A stretch of 64,000 nt of DNA, taken from Nomia melanderi. Lineage: Eukaryota > Arthropoda > Insecta > Hymenoptera > Halictidae. Below the pieces are notes generated by a model, which was given only the letters and a program-made list of their open reading frames with translations, was not told the DNA's origin and searched no databases. Shown in pieces: positions 11,812 to 24,726 of the stretch. A program made the position numbers and the translations under genes. Position 1 is the first letter of the stretch, and each line of letters begins with the position of its first letter. The DNA lies in contig NC_135001.1 in NCBI RefSeq assembly GCF_051020985.1, positions 16,671,896-16,735,895 of the forward strand. The letters run 5' to 3'.

Positions 11812-12012
11812 GCTTGGGATGATACTAATTCTTTCAACGATGAATACTTTATTTTTTCAGGTAAACATGCAATTCTTCTTTGTTTTGTTTTTCATTAAGA
11901 TATACCCTAGGCTTATTCATTCTGCGTTTGATAAGTACACACTTCACTTTTTGATTTTATTACGTGCAAAACGAGAGATTTTTGGAAATAAATGCCACAG
12001 TTAACAGGTTAA
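11812..12012 (+). mobile_element. TTAA-MITE family B, copy 2 (5' truncated)
   Basis: From GATGATACTAATTCTTTCAA onward it follows the family B interior. It ends with CCACAGTTAACAGGTTAA, an intact family B right tip. The first 45 bases or so of the family, including the left tip, are absent. The 65-codon reading frame over this stretch belongs to the element, not to a gene. It contains TTATTTTTTCAGGTAAAC, a good-looking splice acceptor sequence also present in the other copies. Confidence 0.7.
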
Positions 12013-12540
12013 TGCACAAGTACTAGTTAGGTTCTTACATAGTACGTTTCATTTGTGATTCTTGGTGATGCGTCGAATGAACCGAATCGCGTTGGATGTA
12101 TGACATACAAGAAAGATACTACAGCAATCGTTACGCAGAATCTTCACTTCTCATTTTCCTTTATCAAGAAAGGGTGTTTCGATGTATATTCACTTGGAAA
12201 TCAAAATCTGAAATCACTATTACATAGTCCTACACAGAAGAAACATATATTTAAAATACTCTATAAACAGATCACCAAATAGTCATACTGACCAAACCGT
12301 CGTAATTCCAACCAGCACTGTATAACAAAGAGCCGATGAAAATAACCGAGTAAAGCGCATAATTGAACACATAACTATTCATAAAGTATACAACAAAGTA
12401 ATTCCGCGAGCCATGTTCTCGTAGCGGACACTTCATTTCTCAAACAATTTATTTCGAAAATTCATCGTGTTCGGGCGCAAATAACGGAAAACACGACAGG
12501 TGGAAAAACGCGTAAAAAGGATTCTTTAATTGCGACGAGG
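12013..12540. other. AT-rich stretch, no gene seen
   Basis: No feature recognised beyond chance reading frames. Confidence 0.3.
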
Positions 12541-13334
12541 CCAAGTTGAAAGTTCGAGCGGCTGGAAGAGCGGCGCGAGTACGTGCTCGTTCAAAATCGT
12601 TCGTTAAAATGGTGTCGCGAAACGGCAGCTATGATTAATGCGGAATGTGTCCATGCGGCATCGCAGTACCGAATCAGATTATCATAATGCATATTAATTT
12701 GATCAACATCCGCTTGGAAACGGGTCGCGCGTAATTGCACAAACACGGAATATCAAAGTGAGGTTGAATACCGCGCCGCGCGACTGGACGGACAGGCGTA
12801 CGCACGTATTTCCGCGAACGTGCCTCTCCGATCCGCGCGATCCGAATACTTTCGTTTCCCTCGAAAAACGACCAACGGTTGACCGCAAAACCATTCGACT
12901 AAGTGGAGTCGCCGGTACCCGACCGTTCAGCCCCGCGCGATTCGTCGATACGATCTGTGCCATGTCATATTCATTCTTCCTCTATTTTTCCCCGGTCGGC
13001 TCCCCTCCACCGGCTGATCGAACCGCGGAACACTCGCCATCGCTTAACTGATGAAAGCTTCAACCTCGTACGCCGGATCTCCGCGACCAATGAAGACCAC
13101 GGAATGCTCTATTAATCTCTTTGGCATTTAAATTGGCGCGCGTGCTCGCCTACCCCTAGTCTCCGGAGCTGTTCGCGGCGGGTAATCCAGTTAATTTTGG
13201 ATTCACCGTGAAATTATCTGTAACAAATCGCATTGTAATCTACCGCGGAAAATTGGCTCCTGATGGTGCCGCGCGTGCTCGCGATCACGGTGCATGTGAT
13301 TGACGGGAACGAAACGTCTTCGGCTGCTTTACCC

Positions 13335-13372
13335 GCGAGGCGACGCGGCGCGACGCGACGCAACGCGACGCC
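13335..13372. repeat. Degenerate CGACG tandem repeat
   Basis: Closely packed GCGACGCGGCGCGACG-type units. Confidence 0.6.
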
Positions 13373-13451
13373 GAGGGGTGTGTAAATAATTTGCGCCTCT
13401 GTGCCGGGCGCCCGTGCACAAGCGACTCGTTCGGCGGGGGATCACGGGACG

Positions 13452-13478
13452 GGAAGGAAGGAAGGAAGGAAGGAAGGA
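13452..13478. repeat. (GGAA)n microsatellite
   Basis: About six uninterrupted GGAA units. Seen directly. Confidence 0.9.
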
Positions 13479-13984
13479 GGCTTTGTGCCAGCGACGACAA
13501 TCGGCGTTTATCGGCGATTCGTTTCTTCGTGTTCGACGGAACGCCATCATTTCCATTTTTCGCGTTCGCTCCGTCGAGCAAATTTAATTGGTTGTCCGCG
13601 GGTACTGATAAGTACTTTTATGTCGATTCGATTCGTTGAAATAAATTGGAACGGCACGGACTGACATTAATTTTTAGCCCATGTTTTTCGCTTTTAATGC
13701 GTTATTTCATTTCTCACGTCGAATCGCCTCGTCTAAAGATCTGTTAATAATCGACAGCTTCCTGTCACTTCGAAGTTTTCGATTGTTTTTCCCGCTATTA
13801 TCGCGTGTGCGCGTGTTATTAGCGATCGTCCTCGATTTCTAATTGCCCTGTGCACTTCTTTAACTGTATAACTGAACATTTATTGCAAGTTCTTCTAACG
13901 GAGATTATTCGAGTATCTCGTGAAATATAAATGTAAATTATATTTGTCTTCTCTTATGTTCCTAATTCGCCAAGAAGTGTAGCA

Positions 13985-14223
13985 TACACTGTCAGTCAAA
14001 AGTTTGAGAGCAGTACATCGGTTAACAGGAAAACTTCTATTTTTTCTAAACGACTTTTGTCGGAGAATTTTGCTGTATGATAAACGAACATGGACATATG
14101 TGTATTAATGAAATATAGAGATATATAATCTTTGTTATTTTATTTTATACATGTATAGGATATATCATTTCCAATTTGTAACGCCACATATCAAGTGGTT
14201 TCAAACTTTTGACCGGCAGTATA
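13985..14223. mobile_element. Tc1/mariner-type MITE
   Basis: The left tip CACTGTCAGTCAAAAGTTTG and the right tip, read in reverse as ACTGCCGGTCAAAAGTTTGA, form an inverted repeat of about 25 bp. TA dinucleotides flank both ends (13985 and 14222). GGTCAAAAGTTTGA is a typical Tc1-family terminal sequence and TA is that superfamily's target duplication. The interior is about 190 bp, AT-rich and non-coding, so it is a non-autonomous copy. Confidence 0.85.
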
Positions 14224-16000
14224 CACGGTTTACCTTATTTATATACATTAATATGAGATACAAATAAAATGAAAATTAAACGCTGTACTGTTAAAAAGAG
14301 AACTACGTGATTTCACGACAGAGAAATTTCCTTCGTAATGTTTGTTTCAATGCCTCAGCGACTACACGCCAATGAATTTATGTCAATGTTTGAAAGCGTC
14401 TGCGACTCGAATACACGAGATGTTTCCAGTTCCAATTTTTATAATAAAATACGCGTTCGCTGAAATATGAATTTGAGTGTTTCCTTTGTCCTGCATGCCT
14501 TGCGTAAATTAGATTTACACATTTGTAAGTGAAATGTACACGTGCCAGGCACACTTTTAAAATCAACTATTCCGGATATTTCAGGGGAATTTCGTTGCTT
14601 TCCTTTTTACGTTTTATCCCTTACATCGTAGGATTCCTATTTGAAACAGTACCACTACATTTTCTATCACGTGAGTGAACACTACCCTGTTTTTATTCGG
14701 GCAGATTTTTAATTTAACAGGCAGCTGTGTTTTTCAGCATGGTGAACAAAGCGTAGAAATATAAATCCTATTTAATTAACATTGGTAGGCAGATCCGTGC
14801 AAACAAATAACACTCTCTCCCCAGGTTCATTCGCTTTTGATACTATCTCCCTTTTTCACGTTTTACACCCCGGATCGCTATATCTCCCGTTCCCGATATT
14901 GCCGAATAATAAAGAGCCGGTTAATTGCAATTAAATCAACAAACGCATAAAATACCTGTACATCGGTTCCCGACCCTCTATCGGCATGCTCGATATCACG
15001 AGTGCGGTAATATGGGATACGCATACGTGTCAAAAGTGAAGAGGTTTTCGAGTGTCTGCTACAAAAACATCGGAAATACGAAATGCCACTGTATAAAATA
15101 ACTTTTAAGCCGTTCTAAGTGATGCTACCGAAGATTTTCGTGCACCCCGATAAACAAAATGTTACTGACGAAAATGTAAGTCCGTGAAACAATATTTTCT
15201 AGAAACGCAGGTCATTACTCGTGAGAGTGAATGTGTTTACGTGATTTTGAATCCTGCGTTGAAAATCGAAGAACACTGAAGTACTTGTAAACTTAATTAT
15301 ATTCAATATTGGCACGTAATAATTAAATAAACCTGGTGTAACCGTAGATGAAACGTAAACCACGAAGTTTCTATTTTTTTACATGAAACGAATTCTGAAA
15401 GTAGTAGAATATTATTATTTTATATACTACAGTGGACGAGGTAAATATTTTATATAAAAATCAAGATAAACGGTTAACTTATACAATAATATACTCAAAA
15501 ATGAAATTTTACATATACATCCTACATTTCAAAATGGCTGCTGATGATTAGAACATTTACTTCCCTAAAATCGATATTCTCAACGCTGAGAAACTGCGAC
15601 GATTAATTCATTAAAAACTAAGATTTCACTAAAGAACACGATAGTAACTTCACAATTTCAGAAAACACAATCTTGAAATCATTCCGTCACGATGTTCGCT
15701 CCGCGAAAGCAACGACTCTCTCCTCGCAAATTTCCTCCTGTCGTTAAAACCCATATAGAGATTTCAACTTCCAACTGCAGGTAATCCAGCGTGTACATAT
15801 ATTACATAAGAAATTATTCCTCCGCGTCATAATTCTTGAATAAGCGCCGCCCCGAAAATCGGCACTTCCCTTAATTAAAGGTACCCTCACGAGCTGTAGT
15901 TTATGTTCCGTCTCAAGGTACACATATTACACCGCATTAGCCGCAGGTTGCAAAACTTCACGACAAAGAGGTGACGGTATCGCGGGACGCGGAGGCATTA
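14224..16000. other. Mixed AT-rich DNA, no gene seen
   Basis: A patch at 14880-15010 contains several TTAATTGCAATTAA-like homeodomain-type sites within slightly GC-richer sequence, a common look for developmental enhancers. This is inference from motifs only. The rest holds nothing recognised. Confidence 0.3.
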
Positions 16001-16930
16001 AAACTGAAAACAGTATCGTGTTCTAACAGTAATTGTGCGTGGAGGGGGGGGGGGGGGAGAAGAAGAAACGTCTAGAACGCGACAGAAGTTGACGCGCCGG
16101 CGGTGTTCAGAATGCGGGACACCGGGGTGCGGGGTGTCAGCTAGAAATTCGAAATTCTAGCCGAAGGTACCCCGGCGTGGAGAGAAGTTTGCGAAGAAGT
16201 TGTTTACGAGAAATTCCCGGCGCATGGTACAAGGAAGAGAGGCGAAGTCTCGCTTCGACGCTCTGTAAAGCATCAGTCAAATCTTGTTGCTATATTAAAA
16301 CGCAAGAATTCGCCGGGCTCGCACGGCCCGGAAATATTGCCAGGGTTAATGCTCCGCGCGAAATCGTTTAATTATCCTATGTATGCCCGACGCTCGCCGT
16401 AAAGGTGACTTTTACATTCCAGAACTAATTTTAGTCCAGTGCTAACTCGCGCGCTCGCTCGCTTCCATCAGCTGTCGCTTTCCACCGACGAGACCGCGGC
16501 GGCCTTTAATTACGGCCACGCCTTCAACAAAATTAAGAATTCGACGCAATAAATAACGTTTTAATCAGAGGATTCCTAGCTACTGTTCGCGTCGGGGAAT
16601 GAATCGGAGTGGCCGTGGGTGCAAATTAGCGACGGTGCCGCGCTATTATCTTAACCCCTTTTTCCACCGAATTTACCGTTCTTACCGGCTAATTGCCGTC
16701 CTCGATCGATGTCCGGGATATCTGCTTACCGTGATCGAGCGAGGGCGAACGAGATAACCGTTGGAATTAATATAATCGTAATCGCGTACACGTCTCGCAT
16801 CTTATTACCATCCGCTCTTTTATCCGCGCCGGCTAAACGACTTTAGCTTCCTGTACAATCAACAAGGACCTTTGGAATTCCATTTCCCTTGAAGTCTTAT
16901 TGCGCACGGTACGGCGCATCCTCAGTCAAA
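16000..16930. other. CpG-rich block with homeodomain-like sites
   Basis: GC-rich, CpG-dense sequence interspersed with TTTAATTACGG- and AATTAAG-type sites. No exon supported. A poly-G run lies at its left end. Confidence 0.35.
16044..16057. repeat. Poly-G run (14 G)
   Basis: Fourteen consecutive G on the plus strand. Long G homopolymers are rare in such genomes and prone to sequencing-length error. Confidence 0.9.
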
Positions 16931-17333
16931 CTGCGTCTTCCCTTTGCCTGGATCTTTTGTTCTTCTAACTATTCTTCCTCATACGATGCTCGTGATTGAT
17001 ATCTCATAATGCGAACTCTTGCCTTCGCTATGAAACGCTGAGCCGTTTCCTTAGGTCCTTGTTAAACTTCGCGTTTGTCGAGTTTCGTATAATATCACGA
17101 TAAATTCATACGCTTCTGATAATGCCTTTAACGATGCTACGGTAACGTGGGAGTTCCGTTGAAATTGAAAGGAGGATCATATTAATTGCTTCTTATGCAA
17201 CGTGCATACATTGCAATTTTACTGTACTTTGTACGTTAGGTACAAGAAGAAGTTGGTGCGGTTTTCTTGTTAATAATGAATCGAGGTATGATGTCAATCA
17301 GTAGTTCCCTAGTTTAACGAATGAAATCGCTAC
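16930..17333. other. Mixed sequence, no gene seen
   Basis: Nothing recognised. Confidence 0.3.
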
Positions 17334-17490
17334 TAATCAGTTAACTGCGTTCGACGAGTATACGCGTCGTCTTAAAACGCAAACTGGTATGAATTTCTTG
17401 AACAGTAAATTATTTATTTTTTCAGATAAACATGTGATTCTTCTTCGTTTCGCTGTCATTTTTCGCACGGATATATACTGGTATATATCT
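17334..17490 (+). mobile_element. TTAA-MITE family B, copy 3 (3' truncated)
   Basis: It begins TAATCAGTTAACTGCGTTCG and follows family B through TATTTTTTCAGATAAACATG to about 17490. There similarity stops in a TA-rich tract. The right half and right tip are missing. Confidence 0.7.
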
Positions 17491-17501
17491 ATATATATGT
17501 T
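17470..17501. repeat. TA-rich simple repeat
   Basis: Interrupted TATATA units at the point where the family B copy ends. Confidence 0.7.
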
Positions 17502-17619
17502 GTTCTAATTTCATTCTAACAAGGAGCGAAATTAAACAAATTAATGTCCTCTTCCTGCATATAGACACATGCGAAATCATAGGCAGGCAAGAGAGGAGAT
17601 ACATTTCTGTAATTGCGAG

Positions 17620-18150
17620 TTCCGGCAGTTTTCTCCGGCACATTCTTTGCGCGCAGCCCCAGCATTTTCCATTACGATTCCAATAAATTAATTTTCAGGT
17701 TCGCGCGCCGTTATTGGAGCGTCCGCGGCGCTGAAGAGGAAGACAGCGTCTTATACGTACCATTTATACTCTTTACAGCGGAGCGTCAGTCTGCAGGGAT
17801 TCTAAGGTGCATCCCGTGGATCTTCGTTCCAACCTTTACCTCAGTCCTTTCCTTACTTACCTCAACCTCCACTCGTCCCTCCGCGATGCGAGAGGAATCT
17901 TAAATCCAGTCCTCCAGCATTGATGAATCCGCTTCGTCCGGAAATTGTTCCCATACGTCTCCGAGGGCAAGCTTTTCTTGCCTTACGAAACTCGCACGAC
18001 TCGGAGATGGGCCCCCGGCGAATCAGAACTTCGGATTTCATTGTGGGTCCCGCAAATTATGTTTAAAATTTACGAACATGCACCTCCCTTTTTCCTGCGA
18101 ATATTGCCACCGGGAACGGTTTCCTTTTAAACGCTACCGACGACTCGTCT
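17620..18150. other. GC-richer block
   Basis: Two plus-strand frames of 96 and 61 codons (17613-17903, 17945-18130) cross this block. Neither has recognisable domain content or splice support. Function unknown. Confidence 0.3.
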
Positions 18151-18262
18151 GCGCCCATTTCTTCTCGAATAATGCATGCGAATCGTTTTTCGAAATGTAC
18201 GAATAAATAAGTAAGTTCCTTGGTTTGCGTATTGGGGAGAGGTTAGTTGAAGCTTCAGAACA

Positions 18263-18489
18263 TTAACACTGCAACTACCAGACGGATCCAAATGACCTAT
18301 TCCGGATTTCTTCTTTTTGCAGTTATTAAAAAGATAACAGATGTTTCTCTGAGAAATTGTTCAAGAAACTGATTTAGCGATACGCAAAGTAAACTATAAA
18401 TTAATTAAAGTCTCAATAGATGCACTCTTAGTGTTTCTATAGAGAAAGTTCAAAAAGTCAATTTAACTGCTGGGTAGTTTTAGTGTTAA
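18263..18489 (+). mobile_element. TTAA-MITE family A, copy 2
   Basis: A complete copy of 227 bp. The left tip is TTAACACTGCAACTACC, and the right tip GGTAGTTTTAGTGTTAA is its near-exact reverse complement. TTAA is present at both ends. It is co-linear throughout with the copy at 30424, sharing TTATTAAAAAGAT, TGATTTAGC and CTATAGAGAAA blocks. Non-coding. Confidence 0.85.
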
Positions 18490-19900
18490 TATATTGGCTA
18501 CTGTTATTGTGTATAAAGTATTAACTCTAAAGGCGAACTCACTTTTTTCATAATATATTGCATAATATAAACTATATGGCAGCCAATGTATTAATTATTA
18601 TACATTTTAATGATATTTGAATAAATTCATACATTAACCATTTTCATTTCTTCTGTAGTTATAATGGAAATGGTTTCTACTGTGATTGTTAAGTAAATCT
18701 GTTAAAAAGCTTTCTGAAGAAAATATTTTTATAAACCAAAATGTAATGCATAAGAGATAATATTTTTACTAGCCAGTAACATTTTGAGTGAAACGCATTT
18801 TCCTTTTGGAATAAGAGAAAAATTTACTAACTTATTTCGCAGTTTTTCTAATCAGAAAAATATTAGAAAATATTTGTTCAATATTATACTCCAGATTATT
18901 TAGAAACAAGTTGATTAACAGTCACGGCTTCATAATTTGTAACATATTCGTGTTTCGCGACAGACTGATTAATGCTGAAATGAACCTGTGTGACAACTTG
19001 TCATATTCTTTTTCATTCATGACAGTGGTTTCCCGTGATGAGTGTCGGGTCAAATGCACGAAGCGTTAATAATGTTAAGTAGGTTACGCGGCTGGTGGAA
19101 ATACGACGAAATCGCGTACGTATCTTTCACAATAGAGGATTATGCCATTGAAGTATTACAATGACGTCGTGCGGACACATAATACGTAACATGTGAAGAG
19201 GCATTACGTTGGGACGAATGAATACGACGGAGTCAGCGCGCGCGGGGTAAGGTGCAGGTCAATGATATTATGCAAATCGTATTACGCAACATCACAGATA
19301 TTTCACAAAGTAGAGAAATACGAATATGCTTGCAAAGTCTACCGTGAAAAACGGGCCAATATAACGTGGTGGTATTAGGAGGTGCGTTTAAATCTTCGTA
19401 ATTGATTCCCGAGTGAAACGTTTGTTGAATATTACTTCGGTAAGCATATTATTCGTAGCATATCGGATTTTTTCAAAAAATATGTGTACGTTGCATTACT
19501 ACAATGCTCGGTAGACTTTATTGTCTTGGATGCGTTTATTTTATTCTCACAATGTTTATATTTTCAAAATTTTTTACATCTCTAGAATTTTTATAATTAT
19601 ATAATAATTCCAATGAATGTGATTGCTTGATAAATTTAATGAGTATAATTAAGTAATAAATTAAACAAACGTACATAATTTCTATAGTATACGCATTCTC
19701 TTTTTCTCTTAACTCGTGTTACTTACCAACAATTGAATAATATTTAAATTGAATTCAAAAGAATCGGGTAATAGTTACGTTTGTTACATTGTGTTTAAAA
19801 TCTGATATGATATTACAAGGCAACGGGTTAATATGCAATATTAAATCAACCGGTGGTATGTTAACGTCAATCACAACGATAACGAACGCGATAAGATGAC
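18490..19900. other. AT-rich stretch, no gene seen
   Basis: Nothing supported. A weak inverted pair, TATTGGCTACTG with GCAGCCAATGTA, spans 18494-18587 and may be chance. Confidence 0.3.
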
Positions 19901-20690
19901 CCCAGTCCCAAGTTTCGAGCTTCTATTCTCCATGTGTGGGTTACCGAAAATCTTCGGTCAGTTCTCTGCGACAGTTAGCTAAAGACGGCCCCTGGTAAAG
20001 CGGAAGCGGACGAGCGAGCGCGAAGAACTGGAGCGGCGTTCATGCTCATCGATGAATATCCGCGGGTCAGCTTGAACCGTGTACAGGGAACATAGAAGTT
20101 GCGCCACTTCTTCGGCAAAGTTCGCGTTGAAGTCTGCGAGCAAGCCCTATGTGGTCCTAGCAGATCGGTTCCCTCCCTTGGCTTTCGTACACTGTCTGCT
20201 TGTGCTTCACGCTTTCGCACTGGCCGCGACCACATCAAAGCGCTGGTTGAACGAGCTTTGAGCATGATACGCCGTGCTGTGCTTCGCCGTTGCCGTACCC
20301 TGCCTAGCTTTGTGACACCGCAGCCAATATAGTCGAGCTGCCTGTTATTCCTCAGCTACCATTCAATATCCTTAATTAAATTCGGAAGCTTATTCACTGT
20401 GGTTAATTACGATTTCGTTCGACCGGTTTCCGTTCGCCCGGGCGTCGTTAAACAAGACCTTCCTACTACTGGGACACAAAGCAAAAAGCCCTCGCAAGAT
20501 CCCACTCTACTCGTCCTCCTATTTGCCGTCGAGTTTTCGCGTCCGGTCGCGCGGGAATATTGATCGCGATCTCGTCCACGGTCAATGGAATCTCCCGCGT
20601 CAGCTGGACGTTTGTCAGTCAGTCTAAAGGTGCAGGTACATTGGGAAGTAGTTTTCGACGTTTTTCCTGGTGACGAACTGCAGAGGTGCA
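19900..20690. other. GC-richer block with opposed reading frames
   Basis: Overlapping frames of 60-96 codons occur on both strands (19975-20332, 20407-20691), as expected of GC-rich non-coding DNA. None carries a recognised domain. Possible regulatory block. Confidence 0.3.
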
Positions 20691-20868
20691 TACACTTGAA
20701 GTGTCTGAGAATTTTAATCCAATTTACTTTCTGTGATAAGACTCCTTGCTTAATAAATGTCTGGATGTTTACATTCGAAGCAACTAATTTGTATGCTCAG
20801 AAAGCTAAGGAAACAGTCTAGTGGTTCATTTCGAAAGTGTGAATTTATATCATTAATGAATACACGAG

Positions 20869-21067
20869 CTGAACACTGGTTTTTGTTAAGGTGGTGGCTT
20901 GAAGGAAATCCACGTTTCTAGTTTATTTTATTCATTACTATTGCAAGTAAATTAAACTTGCTGAAAGCAACGTCAAATGGGTTTACACACGTCAGGAGAG
21001 TCGGTATCAGAAAAATGTCGCAAATTACCCGCTAGTGTATCTGCACCTTAACGAAAATCAGTGTCCA
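20869..21067. mobile_element. Inverted-repeat element, unclassified MITE
   Basis: The left end ACACTGGTTTTTGTTAAGG pairs with the right end, which reads in reverse ACACTGATTTTCGTTAAGG. That gives about 23 bp of inverted repeat around a non-coding 150 bp interior. No clear target duplication was found, so the superfamily is not assigned. A CACTG tip occurs in several DNA transposon groups. Confidence 0.65.
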
Positions 21068-21850
21068 AATTGAATGTTCATTAACGATATCACACTGATA
21101 GTGGCAGAACTTGGAAAACATAAATTTTTGAGCGAAAGCCATTTAAAATTTACACTTTTTTAAATAGTAAATATATTTATTCAGTAAAAGCGAATTTAAA
21201 ATGTTTCTGGTCGTAGTAGATCAATTACGAGCGGTGATATAATGAACTGTAACAAACAACCGTATTAAACGGATGGGACATCTTATTCGATCAATATCAA
21301 TTATATGAAAACACGGGCGCGTTTTAATTTGGGTAAAGTTGCTGCAATATGTTGCAAACTTCATAATTAACGATATTGAACTAATATTACTCCTATTATG
21401 ATAATCGTAATATCTTTCGTTCGAGACACAAATTCCAATATTTTACGATAATCAGATTTTATTACGTTTAATTAATGATCTCCCTATCTCTGTCAAAAAC
21501 GATAATATTTATTCTATACACAGCGTAATGAAGCGCATACGATAGAAAAGTTTGAATTGCATTCAGTTCGATGTTTTCCCTGTTTCCATACAAGTGATTG
21601 TTATACAATATTTAAATGTAGATGAAAACCGAACGTAATAAACGTTAAATAAAATTGATATCTCGTTTTCGAGCCACATAAATGAAGTTTTGTACGCATC
21701 CACGTGTCAGGTGACATTAATAAGACCAGTTCGTCGAAGAACTACTTCACTGGGCTACTCTCCAGCAAAAACACCGCGCATCTTGGCTTGTCTATTTCAC
21801 GGTTGGCTGTGTTTCTTTCCAAGAATCCTAATTATTTTTATGAGGAGGAG
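21068..21850. other. AT-rich stretch, no gene seen
   Basis: Nothing recognised. Confidence 0.3.
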
Positions 21851-22340
21851 GTGACAGGAAAGGACCAGACTACGTCACATTCTCCTGCAGGATTACCCTG
21901 GATGCTTGCTCTCCGTTTTGTCTCCGAGCCTCGGATCCAACTTCCGTTCTCAAGCCCTTCCCGGCGAGGCAACTAGGAAGGAGGAAAGCCAGGAAGGGAA
22001 CGAGACGCGGCGATGAAGAGAGGAAGAGAGGAGGAACGGAGAAAGAGAAAGAGGTAGAGAGAGAGAGTGTTCGCTGGAGATTCGAAGGTGGAAATGAACT
22101 GCCGGCATCAACAACCTTAGTAATGACGCGGCTCCCGTGTCTGAGTCTATCTTCACTTCGCCGCTCATTCCCGAGCGCCATTCCCAAACAATGGTCGCAC
22201 TTGAAGCCTGCAGCTTAGCGACGAAATGATAGTTTGGACAGCTTGCTAAATGAGATGCTCCATTTCCAGGTCTTCTGCAGCCTTTCGAAAATCGAAACCC
22301 CCGCGAGCCTCGATTTTTCATTTCCAACAGGCCAAAGTGG
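21850..22340. other. GC-richer, purine-biased block
   Basis: The plus strand is purine-rich at 21965-22075. The long opposed minus-strand frames are low-complexity Ser/Leu/Phe peptides and were rejected. No gene supported. Confidence 0.35.
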
Positions 22341-24726
22341 AGTACTTGGAACTAATGCGGCCCGTTAATTGTCTGGCAGCTGGTTTCTGCTGTTGCTCGC
22401 TGTTCCACCGTAATTGTTTCCATATTCGCATTTTGTATGCCCCGAGCCCCCCATTATACCTTTGTCGCCTTTATCTTGATATCATAACTTAGAACCTGAC
22501 GTGTGCTGTTCACCGGTTAGATCTGTGAGCGAGGGTCTCGAATGCTGCCATGAGCTTCTGGCAGGTATTTATGTCTCTTTACATTAGCGTTCCAAGCGGA
22601 ACAGTATTTATATTATTTCATTTGTCTCCAGATAATGCGTAATGTAACTGTTGTCAACAAGTAACTGCAGATTCCCTTTTTGTAGTTATATATGTAAATC
22701 TTAGTTTTAATATTATACATTCTTATAGTGAATTTATTATTCAGTCAATAATTGGAATATCTACATTTCCGTTTAAATAAATTTCATGCAATAAGTAAGG
22801 TTCACTTTCGTTTCTCTGCTACCGTAAAGTGGTAAAAGTCTACGTCTTATTGAATACGTAATACACAAAACTGTCATTGTTTAGCTTATGATAACCTAAT
22901 AGTTAATATTTCGGATCACACCGTTTTGTACGAATATTGTCCCCAAACGTTGTATTACACTATTTATTAAAACCGCCAACTTTATGTAAAAATGCCACTT
23001 CATTCAAAACAGAAATTATTCAAAGTACCACACCTCGTAGTTTCAACAATCACATAGAAAAAAAAGGTGGAACAAGTAGAAAGTTGCACTAAAAAGGATG
23101 ACAACATTTCTGGATCGAAGTTGATGCAGAAGGAAACTGAATTTGATAGGTTACCATTTGTAGTATACAAATATCTACTTATTCTTATCCTCTACTGGAC
23201 ATATCGTGATTTCCCGGGCATCGGTAATTCCGAGTCTGCGTATGCATTATAAATATCGCTGAGCACGCCAATCTTTGTGGTTCCTATCCATCAATCTTAA
23301 GAAGCAGTAATGCATCAGTAGGTTCATCGATCTAATGCACTCTGAAGAGCACGGCAAGCCCCTAAATGTGTACACATCGAACGTCCCTCTTTTTCAAGCC
23401 GACGACGTATGCTGCTCCCGAAGTTTGCGTAGGCTGGAAATTATCATAAAATTTTCAGCGGAGTTCCAGTCAAACTCTATCACAATTGATTTAAGTAGTT
23501 TCTAACTTCCAAAGAGGTCATTATAATGAAAATTAAAGGAGATTATTCAAATGCTCGGCGAAGGGCCCCGCGATTCTCCCCGTTATGGTCCAAAATAATG
23601 CACTGGACCTCTACCACGAATAAACGCGGGATTATACTTAATGGCAATCCATGGTATTGTGCGCCAATGTTGAAGAGCGCGCATAAGCGGCTTTCAAATC
23701 GTGCCGACCTATAGTGCTATGGCAACTGGCTCATGTTATTCATTTGTGCGCTCTCTAGCTTCGTGAAAGGCCTTAAAATAACGCGAAACGTATTTCACCG
23801 GACAGTAATATCGTGCATAAGCCATTAATTTCTTGTAAATGCGCGTGTACGTGTTCCGAGGAAAGTTCGGCTAATCAGCGGTTCACAAAATTCATCAAAT
23901 ACAGTATTATCGAACATACACGATTTAATAATTGGGACCAGTTATTTTGTACAGCTAATACTCATTTATTCTTAGACAGATAAATTGAGCATCGAGGTGA
24001 AGAAATATTAAAAAAACATGTTATGCATGTTACTTAGAATATTAGAAAAAAAGTATTATTTGTTGCGTTCAAGATTGATAGTGAAGAGTGGTTTTAGTTA
24101 TAGGTTAATAGTCAAGGAAGAGTTTCAACTTTAACCATTTTTTAGAAAGTTGCCACAGGTGGCTTTACTTAGTCTTCAGTTTACAAGAGTTACATGACTG
24201 AACAACATTCACTGATTTTTGCGAATTTTGGCAGATCATAGTTCATACAATACTGACAGATAGTTTTTTGTCATCATTCATATTAAAGAAGTAAGAAGTA
24301 TGTTTGGTTAAATACCTTAAAAATGATAAAAGCTAAGAAAAATTTAAATGCCAATTATTGCAGTGTTCTACATGTACAGTACAATTGCTTACATTACAAG
24401 AAGAACTAATGCAAGAATACAAATTTCAGTTTGCCCATAATTTATACTTCGACATTTACTTCTCATTTATGAATGTACAAGAAACTGTATTCACATGTAA
24501 CCAGAAAAATGAGTAAACAGTTAATTTTTAATGCATTATTTAAACAAATGTAGCATCCTGGAATGTGTTTGAATAGTTTTAGTTCCAATTTGAGAATTAC
24601 TGTACCCGAAGTATATTTTCGAAATTAGGAGTTAGAAAAATCACTGATATTTCACTAAATTATTTCCTACGTAACACGTCGAAAACAATCGTGCGTGCTC
24701 CTGGAATTTTTTCAGAAGTAGCTAAT
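22340..24726. other. Mixed AT-rich DNA, no supported gene
   Basis: A 61-codon frame at 23067-23252 gives a reasonably balanced peptide with a hydrophobic segment but has no start-context or splice support. The remainder is AT-rich with nothing recognised. Confidence 0.3.

Larger units (their letters stand above)
12540..13680. other. Long CpG-rich block
   Basis: About 1.1 kb of GC-rich, CpG-dense DNA with several overlapping frames of 60-98 codons on both strands, as expected where stop codons are rare. It contains a degenerate CGACG array at 13335-13372 and a (GGAA)n run. No exon could be chosen from the frames. It is a candidate promoter or enhancer block. Confidence 0.4.
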
